Of a stretch of 64,000 nt of DNA, positions 34,646 to 43,380 are shown one piece after another. This DNA is from Mycobacterium sp. (GTDB lineage: Bacteria; Actinomycetota; Actinomycetes; Mycobacteriales; Mycobacteriaceae). Every line of letters begins with the position of its first letter. The first letter of the stretch is position 1. The notes under the pieces are model-generated. The model saw nothing but the letters and a program-made list of their open reading frames with translations, had not been told where the DNA came from and did no database searches. Both the position numbers and the translations under genes were made by a program. The DNA lies in assembly GCA_025965895.1 (NCBI GenBank), contig JAOPWC010000118.1, forward strand, positions 124,001 through 188,000, read 5' to 3'.

Positions 34646-35431
34646 TCAATCCATGATGTCGCGAACCATGGTCTTCTCGTAGCCCTTCAGCAGGGCTGCG
34701 CTGGCATTCTCCATATGCCTGCGCCAGTGAGCCTCCGCTTCGGCGCCGTCACGAGCAACCACCAGATCGACCAGACGGTGGTACGACTTAAGCAGCTTCG
34801 TGTACTGCGCTTTCGGCACCACGTTATGCACGCCGAGGAACGCCGCGGTGGTGTGGCGCACGGAGATCTCGTGCAGCATGCCGGCGATCACACCCAGCGT
34901 GGCGTTGCCCGACAGCTCAACCAGTCTGCGGTGCAGGTTCGCCGAGGCCCGAGCGAGGTCACCGGCCTCCCAGGCCGCGGGGATCTCCCCGACCAGTCGG
35001 TCGAGTTCCTTATGCGCATCCTCGGTGCCGGCCTCGGCGAGCAACCTCGCCGCGGGCGGCTCGATCGCAATACGGGCGGTCATCACGTCGGCCAGCGTCG
35101 CGCCGGACAATTCAAGCAGCAATCCGGCGGGGCGAGCCACGATCTCCGGACCCGGTACCCGCACCCGCGCACCGGTGCGTGAGCCCCTGCGGACCTCGAC
35201 CAGTCGTTCTGATTCCAAGACCCGTACCGCTTCGCGCAGTGTCGGCCTGCTGACGCGGAAATGCGCCATGAGCTCGCTCTCATGGGGGAGGAAGTCGCCA
35301 TCTTTCAGTTGTCCGTCAACGATCATCTGGCGCAGCGTGCGGGCCACCAGTTCAGAGGTTTTGGGCGACCGGACGGCTCCCGACGCGGACTCCGGTGCCA
35401 TCATCGGCGCGAGCGATTCTTGTCGAGGCAC
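34646..35431 (-). CDS. GntR-family regulator, FadR/FCD type
   Basis: 261 residues. N-terminal winged HTH: ELVARTLRQMIVDGQLKDGD, then FRVSRPTLREAVRVLESERL and EVRRGSRTGARV; C-terminal FCD helical ligand domain with metal-ligand-type residues in LHRRLVELSGN and YHRLVDLV. FCD regulators sense small acids or acyl-CoAs. Mycobacterial mce operons are known to be controlled by FadR-type regulators (Mce1R, Mce2R), and this gene is 2.5 kb from a mce operon, so it is a good candidate regulator for it. It is downstream of the luciferase-like monooxygenase gene. Confidence 0.9.
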   Translation of the reverse strand: MPRQESLAPMMAPESASGAVRSPKTSELVARTLRQMIVDGQLKDGDFLPHESELMAHFRVSRPTLREAVRVLESERLVEVRRGSRTGARVRVPGPEIVARPAGLLLELSGATLADVMTARIAIEPPAARLLAEAGTEDAHKELDRLVGEIPAAWEAGDLARASANLHRRLVELSGNATLGVIAGMLHEISVRHTTAAFLGVHNVVPKAQYTKLLKSYHRLVDLVVARDGAEAEAHWRRHMENASAALLKGYEKTMVRDIMD

Positions 35432-35527
35432 CCTGACCCTCCTATACAGGACGAACGTATTGAACTCAGTAAACCATCCAAGCGGCGGCGGTGCGGTCCC
35501 GCGGTCATGCGGCGTGCCTCTGGGCGA

Positions 35528-36523
35528 CTAGGCGGCGTCGACGGCGAAACCGATCGCGGAGGCGTCGTAGTCGGATCGGCGCCTGCCGCCCACCAGGAAA
35601 CTGGGAGGCGAAATGAATGCGATGTCCGGCAGCCGACTCCGCGCTTTCAGCATGTCGCGCGCCTGGGCCGTGTCGCCACAGATCGCCACTGCCCACAGCA
35701 TGTCATCTGTGACGTGATCGGCCATGGCGTCCGGGCGATTGTCGCGGAACGCCTGACGGATCGCCGCAACCTGATCCTGCCAACCGTGCAGCTCGACAAG
35801 CGAGTCATAGGTGCGCACGGTGAGATAAAAGGCGATCTGCAGCCTGGCCTCGCGAACGGCCCGCTGCGGATCCGCGTCGTCGATCGCGGTGATCAGCCAG
35901 CCCCAGCGCTGCAATGCGTTCACATCGCGCCCGCCGGACTGCGCACCACGCGCGAGCTCACGGTCGACAACGTCTGCCCACCAACGATCGGTGAACAAGC
36001 CGTGGCCCAACACGCCGTCAGCGCAGCGACCGGCGGTCCGCAGCATGATCTTGTTGAACGCGCCGACGAGTATCGGAATGTCGAGCCGACCGAGTACCGG
36101 CGCCCGGATGTCGGCGTCAATGGCGTAATAGTTGCCGTAGTATCGGATACGCTCGCCGTTCTCCGCCCGCAAGAACGCGTTGATCACTTCGATCAACTCC
36201 GCCATCCGGGGTGCGGGGTGCTCGGCATCGACGCCGAACCAGTCGCGGTTCATCCGCGATGTGCCCGAACCCAGACCGAGGAACACGCGCCCCGGCGCGA
36301 GCTTGGCGAGATGACGCGCCGCAGCGGCATGGATGAAAGGTGACCGCGCGAACGCGTAGGCGATACCCGGGCCGATCATCGCCGCCGACGTCCCCAGCGC
36401 CATCTCCGTAGTGGCCACGTACGCGTTCAGGTCGCTGAACTCGCCAGCGCAGAATGCCCGTGCGCCGGCGGCTTCCGCCTCGACCGCCCGTTGTGCACCA
36501 GGCCAGGGGAGTCCCCATTTCAT
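35528..36523 (-). CDS. Luciferase-like monooxygenase (F420/FMN family)
   Basis: 331-residue TIM-barrel protein of the luciferase-like monooxygenase family, many of which in mycobacteria use F420. Visible features are FCAGEFSDLNAYV, TSAAMIGPGIAYAFARSPF (typical IGTGI/ARSP strand), GRVFLGLGSG and PILVGAFN. It would oxidise or dehydrogenate an unknown substrate. GAAGGTG lies before ATG 36523. Upstream there is TAGGAT as a possible -10 and an ACTAAGTAG element (36559-36567, minus strand) that is also found before the mce operon. Confidence 0.87.
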   Translation of the reverse strand: MKWGLPWPGAQRAVEAEAAGARAFCAGEFSDLNAYVATTEMALGTSAAMIGPGIAYAFARSPFIHAAAARHLAKLAPGRVFLGLGSGTSRMNRDWFGVDAEHPAPRMAELIEVINAFLRAENGERIRYYGNYYAIDADIRAPVLGRLDIPILVGAFNKIMLRTAGRCADGVLGHGLFTDRWWADVVDRELARGAQSGGRDVNALQRWGWLITAIDDADPQRAVREARLQIAFYLTVRTYDSLVELHGWQDQVAAIRQAFRDNRPDAMADHVTDDMLWAVAICGDTAQARDMLKARSRLPDIAFISPPSFLVGGRRRSDYDASAIGFAVDAA

Positions 36524-36613
36524 GCTCGCTCACCTTCTCGCGCACCGTGTCAGGTCTCCTACTTAGTCAGATAGGTGATCCTAGCTCACCATGCGGATAC
36601 GCTGATGCAACGT

Positions 36614-36645
36614 CCTCGACGGCCACGCTTCGTCTTCGGTTGGGC
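36614..36645 (+). repeat. 32-bp imperfect direct repeat, copy 1
   Basis: CCTCGACGGCCACGCT followed by six variable bases and TCGGTTGGGC. The second copy lies 241 bp downstream. The first 16 and last 10 bases are identical between copies. Confidence 0.65.
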
Positions 36646-36794
36646 CGCTCGATGGCGCGCAGACGACGAGCCTGTCGACCGCAGCGTCCCGCCGGTGCGG
36701 TGCTCCGAGCAACGGCACGGTCACCGCGGTGCCGCCCATCAGGGCATCGGGGGCCGCTGCGCCCGCTTTTGGCACTGGCAACCTTTTTTAATCA

Positions 36795-36810
36795 TCTATA
36801 TAAATAGATC
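36795..36810. repeat. AT-rich 6-4-6 inverted repeat
   Basis: ATCTAT-ATAA-ATAGAT within a roughly 30-bp AT stretch preceded by a T6 run. This stands out in GC-rich DNA. It may be a promoter or protein site; no gene starts close by. Confidence 0.4.
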
Positions 36811-36854
36811 ATTCTTTTGGGCGCGCGGGCACCGTGGTCAAGATTTCTGCCCCG

Positions 36855-36886
36855 CCTCGACGGCCACGCTCATCGGTCGGTTGGGC
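36855..36886 (+). repeat. 32-bp imperfect direct repeat, copy 2
   Basis: CCTCGACGGCCACGCT, then CATCGG and TCGGTTGGGC. Same end sequences and same length as copy 1. Confidence 0.65.
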
Positions 36887-37590
36887 TCTGAAAGTAGATG
36901 AGCTGGCGCAGTTCGGCACGCAAGCGAGCCGATGAAACCGAACTCCTTCGGGCATCCGGCGGTGCCGGCCCACGCTTGCCGCCGGCCGTCGACTCGCACC
37001 GGCCGTAAGCGGACGTTACGGGGCGGCGCACACCGTCAAAAGACGCCCACGGCGGGTGCTCGCCCAGCAGGGATACGGCGGGGATCACCGCTGGGCACCC
37101 GGCCGTCCCGGGGCTCCCCGATGAGCCGTTCGGTGCGTCGATTTTGTGTTTTTGATGCGACCACCACAATTGCCCCAAATAGGTCGTTCGATGAATGGCG
37201 GAGAAACCGCGCATCGACCGTTTCGGCGCCCCATTATCGGCGAAAAATGTGGGCGTCAGCAATCGTCACGGCGAAGCGTCCGCACTTGCTGTGCGGTATC
37301 GGCACAATCGACCGGACCGCGGGGCGAGATTCAAGCAGCAAATGCAACAACGCCGATACTGCCGATAGCGGCCCGCTCTGCGCACCCCTGTGCATAGGGA
37401 GCCCCCTGGCCGGGAACAAATTCCGATGGCGGCTCGGAGAACGCTGGTGACGAGGGAGAATGGCGTTTCCGATAGTGGCGAACGAGATCCCTACCGGTCA
37501 TGCGAAGCGTCTGACGCGCCACGGTCGATGGGCCATGAGACATTGCGGCCGAATTTGTCGCACGGCCGGTGAGCAAAGTGCACGTAGCGC

Positions 37591-37606
37591 ACTAAGTAGA
37601 CCTACT
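37591..37606. promoter_or_regulatory. Possible operator upstream of the mce operon
   Basis: ACTAAGTAG runs into the inverted repeat AGTAG-AC-CTACT (37595-37606), about 320 bp before yrbEA. ACTAAGTAG also occurs on the minus strand at 36559-36567 before the luciferase-like gene, so one regulator, perhaps the nearby GntR protein, could act on both. GTGC-N7-GCAC at 37578-37592 overlaps it. A possible -10 (TAGACT) follows near 37628. Evidence is weak. Confidence 0.35.
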
Positions 37607-37927
37607 CAGAAAAAGTGACGAAACCGTTAGACTGTTGCTAGGGCCGAAAAGTCTGGTGTACCGTTTCCCGGCAGCCCTCTGTGCGTTGAATCACACCTTC
37701 ACAGAGGTGCGCGACGAATGTGGACTCACGAAGGGATTCGCGGTCGATGAAGCATGTGGGGGAGCCGGTGGTGGAGGGCCGGCTTTGATCGCGCGCTACG
37801 ACGTGCACCACGTGTCGACATTCCTTGATGACGAACCGCGACGTTGCGCGCGGAACGGACTGGTGTCGGCCGATGGGAGCACCCAACGCCCGACGCCACC
37901 GCAGAGCGGGCAAGAAAGGGACCGCTG

Positions 37928-38695
37928 ATGGTCTCCGCCACCGGCGCCGCGAAGCCGGCTCGAGCACTGGGCGAGTTCTTCGCGATGTGTCTGGACACGC
38001 TGGTCCAGATGTTCCGCCCGCCGTGGGCGTGGCGGGAGTTTCTGCTTCAAACCTGGTTTGTCGCGCGGGTCTCGCTGCTGCCGACCATTCTGTTGACGAT
38101 TCCGTTCACGGTCCTCACCACGTTCACCATCAACGTCCTGCTCGTCGAGATCGGCGCGGCCGACTTCTCCGGAACCGGTGCCGCGCTCGGCACAGTCACA
38201 CAGACCGGCCCCATCGTGACGGTGCTGGTGATCGCGGGGGCAGGCGCCACTGCGATGTGCGCGGACCTCGGTGCCAGGACCATCCGCGAGGAGATCGACG
38301 CGCTGCGCGTCCTCGGGATCAACCCAATCCAGGCGCTGGTGGTACCGAGGGTGTTGGCGGCCACACTGGTCTCGCTGATGCTGGCATCTTTGGTGAGCAT
38401 CGTGGGTCTGGTCGGCGGCTTCTTCTTCGCCGTGTTCTTCCAGCACGTCACCCCGGGCGCGTTCGCCGCCGGGCTGACCCTGTTGGTGGGCACACCGCAG
38501 GTGATTACCGCCCTCGTCAAAGCAGCGCTGTTCGGGCTGGCAGCCAGCCTGATCGCCTGCTACAAGGGCATCCATGTCGGCGGCGGTCCGCAAGGTGTCG
38601 GCAATGCCGTCAACGAAACGGTTGTCTTCACCTTCCTGGCGCTCTTCGTCATCAACCTGATTGCCACCGCGGTGGCGGTGAAGGCAACAGCGTGA
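37928..38695 (+). CDS. yrbEA: YrbEA-type MlaE permease of an Mce transporter
   Basis: 255 residues from ATG 37928 (AAAGGG upstream). Integral membrane permease subunit of an Mce lipid importer, homologous to MlaE. About five membrane segments are visible (SLLPTILLTIPFTVLTTFTI, IVTVLVIAGAGA, LAATLVSLMLASLVSIVGLV, LTLLVGTPQVITALVKAALF, FLALFVINLIATAVAV). The MlaE signature EEIDALRVLGINPIQALVVP is at about 122-141 and contacts the ATPase. Its TGA overlaps the start of yrbEB (GTGA). The cognate ATPase MceG is not in the window. Confidence 0.95.
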   Translation: MVSATGAAKPARALGEFFAMCLDTLVQMFRPPWAWREFLLQTWFVARVSLLPTILLTIPFTVLTTFTINVLLVEIGAADFSGTGAALGTVTQTGPIVTVLVIAGAGATAMCADLGARTIREEIDALRVLGINPIQALVVPRVLAATLVSLMLASLVSIVGLVGGFFFAVFFQHVTPGAFAAGLTLLVGTPQVITALVKAALFGLAASLIACYKGIHVGGGPQGVGNAVNETVVFTFLALFVINLIATAVAVKATA

Positions 38696-39540
38696 CATCA
38701 CCCAGCAAGCCATACCCGCGGCTTCGCCGAGCTGCGGGCAGCTTGGTCAGCGGCTGGAATCGGCTGGGCGCGCAGACTCAGTTCTACGGCCAGACCATCA
38801 GGGGTGTCTGGGATGCCTTCGTCCATTACAAGGTTGAGCTGGTGCGGCTGACGGCTCAGATGAGCCTGGGCACCGGAGCGTTGGCTGTGATCGGCGGGAC
38901 CGTGGTTATCGTCGGCTTCCTGACGCTGTCTGCCGGGTCGCTGATCGCCGTTCAGGCGTACACACAGCTGCAGGAGATCGGTGTCGACGCGTTGGCCGGC
39001 TTCACCTCGGCCTTCCTCAACGTCCGGCTGGTCTCGCCGCTGGTCGCCGGGATCGGCCTGGCCGCGACCATCGGCGCGGGCGCGACCGCGCAGCTGGGCG
39101 CCATGCGGATCAGCGAAGAGATCGACGCCCTCGAGGTAATGGGCATCCGTTCAGTTGCCTACCTGACCTCCACCCGGCTGGTGGCCGGGGTGATTGTGGT
39201 CATTCCCCTGTACTGCGTCGCGGTGCTGATGGCGTTTATCGCAACCCGTGTGGGCACGACCTTCGTCTACGGTCAGTCGACCGGCGTGTACGACCACTAC
39301 TTCAACACGTTCCTGAATCCCACCGACCTCATCTGGTCGTTCCTTCAGGCGATCTCGATGGCAGTCGTGGTGATGCTGGTGCACACCTACTACGGTTTCA
39401 CCGCTTCGGGCGGGCCGGCCGGTGTCGGCGAAGCGGTCGGTCGGGCCGTACGAGCATCGCTGGTCGCCGCGGTCACCGTGACGCTTTTCGTCTCGCTGGC
39501 CATCTATGGCCAGTCCGGCAACTTCCACCTGTCGGGATAA
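38692..39540 (+). CDS. yrbEB: YrbEB-type MlaE permease of an Mce transporter
   Basis: 282 residues from GTG 38692, the GTGA overlap with yrbEA. Second permease subunit: membrane segments include ALAVIGGTVVIVGFLTLSAG, LVSPLVAGIGLAATIGAGAT, VAGVIVVIPLYCVAVLMAFI and the C-terminal SLVAAVTVTLFVSLAIYG; the signature EEIDALEVMGIRSVAYLTST is at about 142-161. It forms the inner-membrane channel with YrbEA. The same frame is open back to 37825, but that is a shadow of yrbEA. mceA starts 4 bp after its stop. Confidence 0.95.
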   Translation: MTSPSKPYPRLRRAAGSLVSGWNRLGAQTQFYGQTIRGVWDAFVHYKVELVRLTAQMSLGTGALAVIGGTVVIVGFLTLSAGSLIAVQAYTQLQEIGVDALAGFTSAFLNVRLVSPLVAGIGLAATIGAGATAQLGAMRISEEIDALEVMGIRSVAYLTSTRLVAGVIVVIPLYCVAVLMAFIATRVGTTFVYGQSTGVYDHYFNTFLNPTDLIWSFLQAISMAVVVMLVHTYYGFTASGGPAGVGEAVGRAVRASLVAAVTVTLFVSLAIYGQSGNFHLSG

Positions 39541-39544
39541 CGGC

Positions 39545-40999
39545 GTGGAACGCAGACCAGGGGAACAGCGCATCCACCAGGCATTGTGGACATTAATTCT
39601 GTTCATCGCGCTCGGCTTATTCCTGTACGTGACGATTTCGTTGTTTGCCGGAGTCTTCACGTCGTATGTGCCGGTCAGCTTGGCCTCGGACCGATCCGGG
39701 CTGGTGATGGAAGACGGCGCCAAGGTCAAGATGCGGGGTGTACAGGTCGGACGGGTCGGCACGATTCAGGGGGGCAGCAACGGGGTCAGGCTCAAGCTTC
39801 AGATCTACCCGGATCAGCTCAAATACATCCCGGCCAACGTGGGGGCGCGCATTCGGGCCACGACCGCGTTCGGCGCGAAATACGTCGACCTGATCTACCC
39901 CAGCGACCCCAGCCCCAAGCGGCTCTCCGCGGGACAGGTGATCCAATCGCAGAATGTCAGCACCGAGGTCAATACGGTATTCCAAAACCTGACTGATTTG
40001 CTAAACAAAGTCGATCCGGCCAAGCTGAATGCCGTTCTGACTGCTCTGGCCGACGGGTTGCGCGGCGAGGGCCCGACCATCGGGGCGGCGACCACTGACG
40101 CCAATCAGGTGCTGCTGCAACTGAATCCGCGTGCCGAGACGCTGCGACGCGACTGGCATTCGGTGCAGGGCTTCAGCGACACCTACAGCGCCGCGGCGGC
40201 CAATATCATAACCGTGCTTGATTCGCTGAACACCACTAGCCCGACGATCACCGCCAACGCGGCAGCGTTGGACTCGCTTCTGGCGAACGTCATCGGCTTC
40301 TCCCAAAGCGGCATCGGCCTGCTTGGTCCCAACAAGGACAACCTGGTCACGACGGTGAACACGCTGGAGTCCACCACCAGCCTGTTGCTGAAGTACAACC
40401 CGGAACTGACCTGCATGCTCGTCGGCGGCAAGTATTTCCTTGATCACGGCGGCTACGACTTCGGCGGCGGCGCCAACGGGAAGTCGGCGATTCTGGACAC
40501 GGGCATCCTGTTGGGCGACGACCCGTACAAATATCCCGACAATCTTCCGGTCGTCGGCGCCAAGGGCGGCCCCGGCGGAAAGCCCGGCTGTAGCTCGCTT
40601 CCGGACGTGTCCAAGAACTGGCCTGTCCGACAGATGGTGACCAACACCGGCTTCGGTACAGGGCTGGACTGGCGCCCCAACCCGGGTATCGGCTTCCCCG
40701 GCTACGCCAACTACTTGCCGGTCACCCGCGCGGTGCCGGAACCGCCGAGCATCCGCTACCCGGGCGGACCGGCGCCGGGCCCTATTCCGTATCCGGGTGC
40801 CCCGCCCTACGGCGCACCGATGTACGCGCCGGACGGAACACCGTTGTACCCGGGTGAGCCGCCGGCGCCACCGCCGGGCGCGCCGCGCGAACCGGGTCCG
40901 CCACCGCCGGGATCGGAGCCGTTTGTGGTTCCTGCGCCGGGATCGATGCAGCCGACCCCGACCCCACCGCTGCCCGAGCAGGCGGTGCCCGCACCGTGA
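39545..40999 (+). CDS. mceA: MceA-type substrate-binding protein
   Basis: 484 residues from GTG 39545. One N-terminal membrane anchor (LWTLILFIALGLFLYVTISL), an MCE/MlaD domain at about 40-120 (YVPVSLASDRSGLVMEDGAK then VQVGRVGTIQ), a helical stretch to about 300, and a long Pro-rich tail from about 400 (GAPPYGAPMYAPDG, PPAPPPGAPREPGPPPPG). MceA-F subunits form a tube from the inner membrane to the mycomembrane that moves lipids or sterols. The tail is probably exposed in the cell envelope. First of six mce genes. Confidence 0.94.
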   Translation: MERRPGEQRIHQALWTLILFIALGLFLYVTISLFAGVFTSYVPVSLASDRSGLVMEDGAKVKMRGVQVGRVGTIQGGSNGVRLKLQIYPDQLKYIPANVGARIRATTAFGAKYVDLIYPSDPSPKRLSAGQVIQSQNVSTEVNTVFQNLTDLLNKVDPAKLNAVLTALADGLRGEGPTIGAATTDANQVLLQLNPRAETLRRDWHSVQGFSDTYSAAAANIITVLDSLNTTSPTITANAAALDSLLANVIGFSQSGIGLLGPNKDNLVTTVNTLESTTSLLLKYNPELTCMLVGGKYFLDHGGYDFGGGANGKSAILDTGILLGDDPYKYPDNLPVVGAKGGPGGKPGCSSLPDVSKNWPVRQMVTNTGFGTGLDWRPNPGIGFPGYANYLPVTRAVPEPPSIRYPGGPAPGPIPYPGAPPYGAPMYAPDGTPLYPGEPPAPPPGAPREPGPPPPGSEPFVVPAPGSMQPTPTPPLPEQAVPAP

Positions 41000-41044
41000 T
41001 TCGACCCGCACAGGAGGAACGCACGCCGTTGAGAGGCCGCGGCC

Positions 41045-42073
41045 GTGAGAGATAACTTGGGCGGTGCCATCTGGCGTCTGGCCGTCTTCATGGTGGTCTG
41101 CCTGTTCTTCACGTTTGCGATGTTCGCGATCTTCGGACAGCTGCGCTTTCAGTCGGAGAAGGTCTACAAGGCCGAATTCACGAACGTGACGGGGCTGCAA
41201 AACGGCCAGTTCGTCCGCATCGCCGGCGTGGAGGTCGGCAAAGTCAAGAAGATCTCGATCGAACCCGACACCACGGCGCTGGTGGAATTCAGCGCCGATG
41301 ACTCGGTGGTTCTGACGAGAGGCAGCAGGGCTGTCATTCGCTTCGACGATCTGATCGGCGGACGCTACCTGGCTTTGGAGGACAGCGCCGGTGGTACCAC
41401 CAAGCTCAAACCCGGCGACACCATTCCGCTGTCCAACACCTCACCCGCGCTGGACCTCGATGCCCTCATCGGCGGCTTCCGGCCATTGTTCCGCGCGCTT
41501 GATCCCGATCAGGTCAACGCGTTGACGGGCCAGCTGATCAGTGCGTTTCAGGGCCAGGGTGACACCATCAGCTCGTTCCTGCAGCAGACCGCGGCGCTGA
41601 CGAACACCCTCGCCGACCGCGATCAGCTGATCGGGCAGGTCATCGTCAACCTGAACACCGTTGTGGGTTCACTCGGGGGCCAGAGCAGCCAGTTCGCCAA
41701 GGCCGTCGACTCGCTGTCCCAATTGGTGGGCACGCTCGCAGACCGCAAGCAGGACATCAGCAACGCGGCGGCCTACGCCAACGCCGCGGCCGGCTCGATC
41801 ACCGATCTGCTGGCCCAGGCCCGCCCTCCGCTGCAGAAGGCAGTGCACGAGACCGACCGCACGGCCGGCCTCGTGGTCGCCGATCACGCCTACATGGACT
41901 CTCTGCTCGAGACGCTGCCGGACAAGTACCAGGCGCTGGGTCGGCAAGGCCTCTACGGCGATTTCTTCAGTTTCTATCTGTGCGATGCGGTGCTGAAGGT
42001 CAACGGCAAGGGCGGTCAGCCGGTGTTCATCAAGCTGGCCGGCCAAGACAGCGGCAGGTGCACACCGCGATGA
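41045..42073 (+). CDS. mceB: MceB-type substrate-binding protein
   Basis: 342 residues from GTG 41045, the first possible start after an in-frame stop at 41030. N-terminal RDNLGGAIWRLAVFMVVCLF is the usual MceB start with its membrane anchor. The MCE domain at about 35-115 contains AEFTNVTGLQNGQFVRIAGV and VGKVKKISIE, then a helical region with many Gln. No proline tail. Its TGA overlaps the ATG of mceC (ATGA). Confidence 0.94.
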   Translation: MRDNLGGAIWRLAVFMVVCLFFTFAMFAIFGQLRFQSEKVYKAEFTNVTGLQNGQFVRIAGVEVGKVKKISIEPDTTALVEFSADDSVVLTRGSRAVIRFDDLIGGRYLALEDSAGGTTKLKPGDTIPLSNTSPALDLDALIGGFRPLFRALDPDQVNALTGQLISAFQGQGDTISSFLQQTAALTNTLADRDQLIGQVIVNLNTVVGSLGGQSSQFAKAVDSLSQLVGTLADRKQDISNAAAYANAAAGSITDLLAQARPPLQKAVHETDRTAGLVVADHAYMDSLLETLPDKYQALGRQGLYGDFFSFYLCDAVLKVNGKGGQPVFIKLAGQDSGRCTPR

Positions 42074-43380
42074 AGCCATTCTCCGAACGCAATCCTCTCG
42101 TCATCGGCGCCATCGGGATCGGACTGACCATCGTCATCGCCTTCGCCGCGCTGAACTACAACAAGCTGCCGTTCTTCAACAACAACCGGCACTACTCCGC
42201 CTACTTCGCCGAGGCCGGTGGGCTGATACCCGGTGCGGCGGTCCAGGTGTCCGGATTCCGGGTGGGCCAGGTCGACAGCCTTGACCTGGACGGGGCGCGT
42301 GTGCTGATCAAGTTCAACGTGAGCAAGGACATTCGTCTTGGCGACCGGACCGAGGCGGCCATCAAGACCAAGAGCCTGCTCGGCGCGAAAATCCTTGAAA
42401 TCACTCCCCGCGGTGACGGCCGGCAGGACGGCCCAATTCCGATCGACCGGACCCGTCCGCCCTACCAGCTGCCCGACGCCCTGGGTGATCTGACGGCAAC
42501 GATCAGCGGCCTGAACACCGACCAACTGTCCCAGTCGCTGACTGTTCTGTCGGACACGTTCAAAGACACTCCGCCCGATCTGAAGTCGGCCGTCCAGGGT
42601 GTGGCACGGTTTTCTGACACCCTCGACAAGCGCGACGCGCAATTGCGGAACCTGTTGGCCAACGCGAACAAGTCGACAGGGGTGCTGGCCCAGCGCAGCG
42701 ATCAGGTGGTGAGCCTGATCGCCAACACCAATGCGTTGTTGGTTCAGTTGGAAAGCCAAAGTGCTGCGCTGGACCAGATTTCGGGCAACATCTCCGCGGT
42801 GACCCGGCAGATCAAGGGGTTCATCGCCGAGAACCGCGACACGCTCAAGCCCGCGCTGGACAAGCTCAACGGTGTCCTGGCGATCGTCGACAACCACAAG
42901 GCACGGGTTCAGGAGTCGATCAAAAAGCTCAACAGCTACGCGATGTCGCTGGGTGAGTCGGTGTCGTCGGGACCGTTTTTCAAGGCCTACGTCTCCAACC
43001 TGCTTCCAGGTCAGTTCCTTCAGCCGTTCATCGACGCAGCGTTCTCCGACCTAGGCCTGGACCCGGCCACGCTGCTTCCCTCCCAGCGCACCGACCCGCA
43101 GGTGGGCCAGCCGGGCACGCCGGCGCTGCCGGTGCCGTATCCGCGCACTGGGCAGGGCGGGGAGCCGAACCTCAATCTGCCCGATGCCATCACGGGCAAG
43201 CCGGGCGATCCTCGCTATCCGTACCGGCCGCCGCTGCCGGCGCCGCCGCCCGGCGGCCCGCCACCCGGGCCGCCGGCAGCACCGCCGCCGAGCGAGCAAT
43301 CCACCCCCGAGCCGACGCCAACGGCCGTGTACGTGCCGGCGCCCGGTGAGGTGCCACCGAACCGGGGAGGCGGACAGTGA
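42070..43380 (+). CDS. mceC: MceC-type substrate-binding protein
   Basis: 436 residues from ATG 42070, fixed by the ATGA overlap with mceB. Membrane anchor LVIGAIGIGLTIVIAFAALN; MCE domain with YSAYFAEAGGLIPGAAVQVS and RVGQVDSLDLDGARV; helical middle; Pro-rich tail from about 380 (RPPLPAPPPGGPPPGPPAAP). The tail resembles that of MceA. Part of the envelope-spanning lipid tube. Its TGA overlaps the GTG of mceD. Confidence 0.94.
   Translation: MKPFSERNPLVIGAIGIGLTIVIAFAALNYNKLPFFNNNRHYSAYFAEAGGLIPGAAVQVSGFRVGQVDSLDLDGARVLIKFNVSKDIRLGDRTEAAIKTKSLLGAKILEITPRGDGRQDGPIPIDRTRPPYQLPDALGDLTATISGLNTDQLSQSLTVLSDTFKDTPPDLKSAVQGVARFSDTLDKRDAQLRNLLANANKSTGVLAQRSDQVVSLIANTNALLVQLESQSAALDQISGNISAVTRQIKGFIAENRDTLKPALDKLNGVLAIVDNHKARVQESIKKLNSYAMSLGESVSSGPFFKAYVSNLLPGQFLQPFIDAAFSDLGLDPATLLPSQRTDPQVGQPGTPALPVPYPRTGQGGEPNLNLPDAITGKPGDPRYPYRPPLPAPPPGGPPPGPPAAPPPSEQSTPEPTPTAVYVPAPGEVPPNRGGGQ

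Larger units (their letters stand above)
36524..37927. other. 1.4 kb region without convincing genes, upstream of mce operon
   Basis: No frame here has good coding character or a recognisable domain. It contains a 32-bp imperfect direct repeat (36614, 36855), an AT-rich inverted repeat at 36795-36810, ACTAAGTAG on opposite strands near both ends (36559 and 37591), and a short AGTAG-AC-CTACT inverted repeat at 37595. It separates two divergent units (luciferase-like/GntR and yrbE/mce), so it is probably the control region, perhaps with remnants of lost genes. Confidence 0.6.

Noticed and set aside
36932..37450. A 172-codon open frame in the non-coding stretch
   Set aside because: Composition is Arg/Pro/Ser-rich and irregular, no motif, no good ribosome site, and no homologue I can recall.
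37825..38691. A long + strand open frame running into yrbEB from upstream
   Set aside because: It is yrbEA in another frame; the yrbEA protein has clear MlaE motifs and yrbEB starts at GTG 38692.
41029..41052. TTG at 41029 after AGGAGG as mceB start
   Set aside because: That frame stops within eight codons at TAA 41053; GTG 41045 gives the normal MceB N-terminus.
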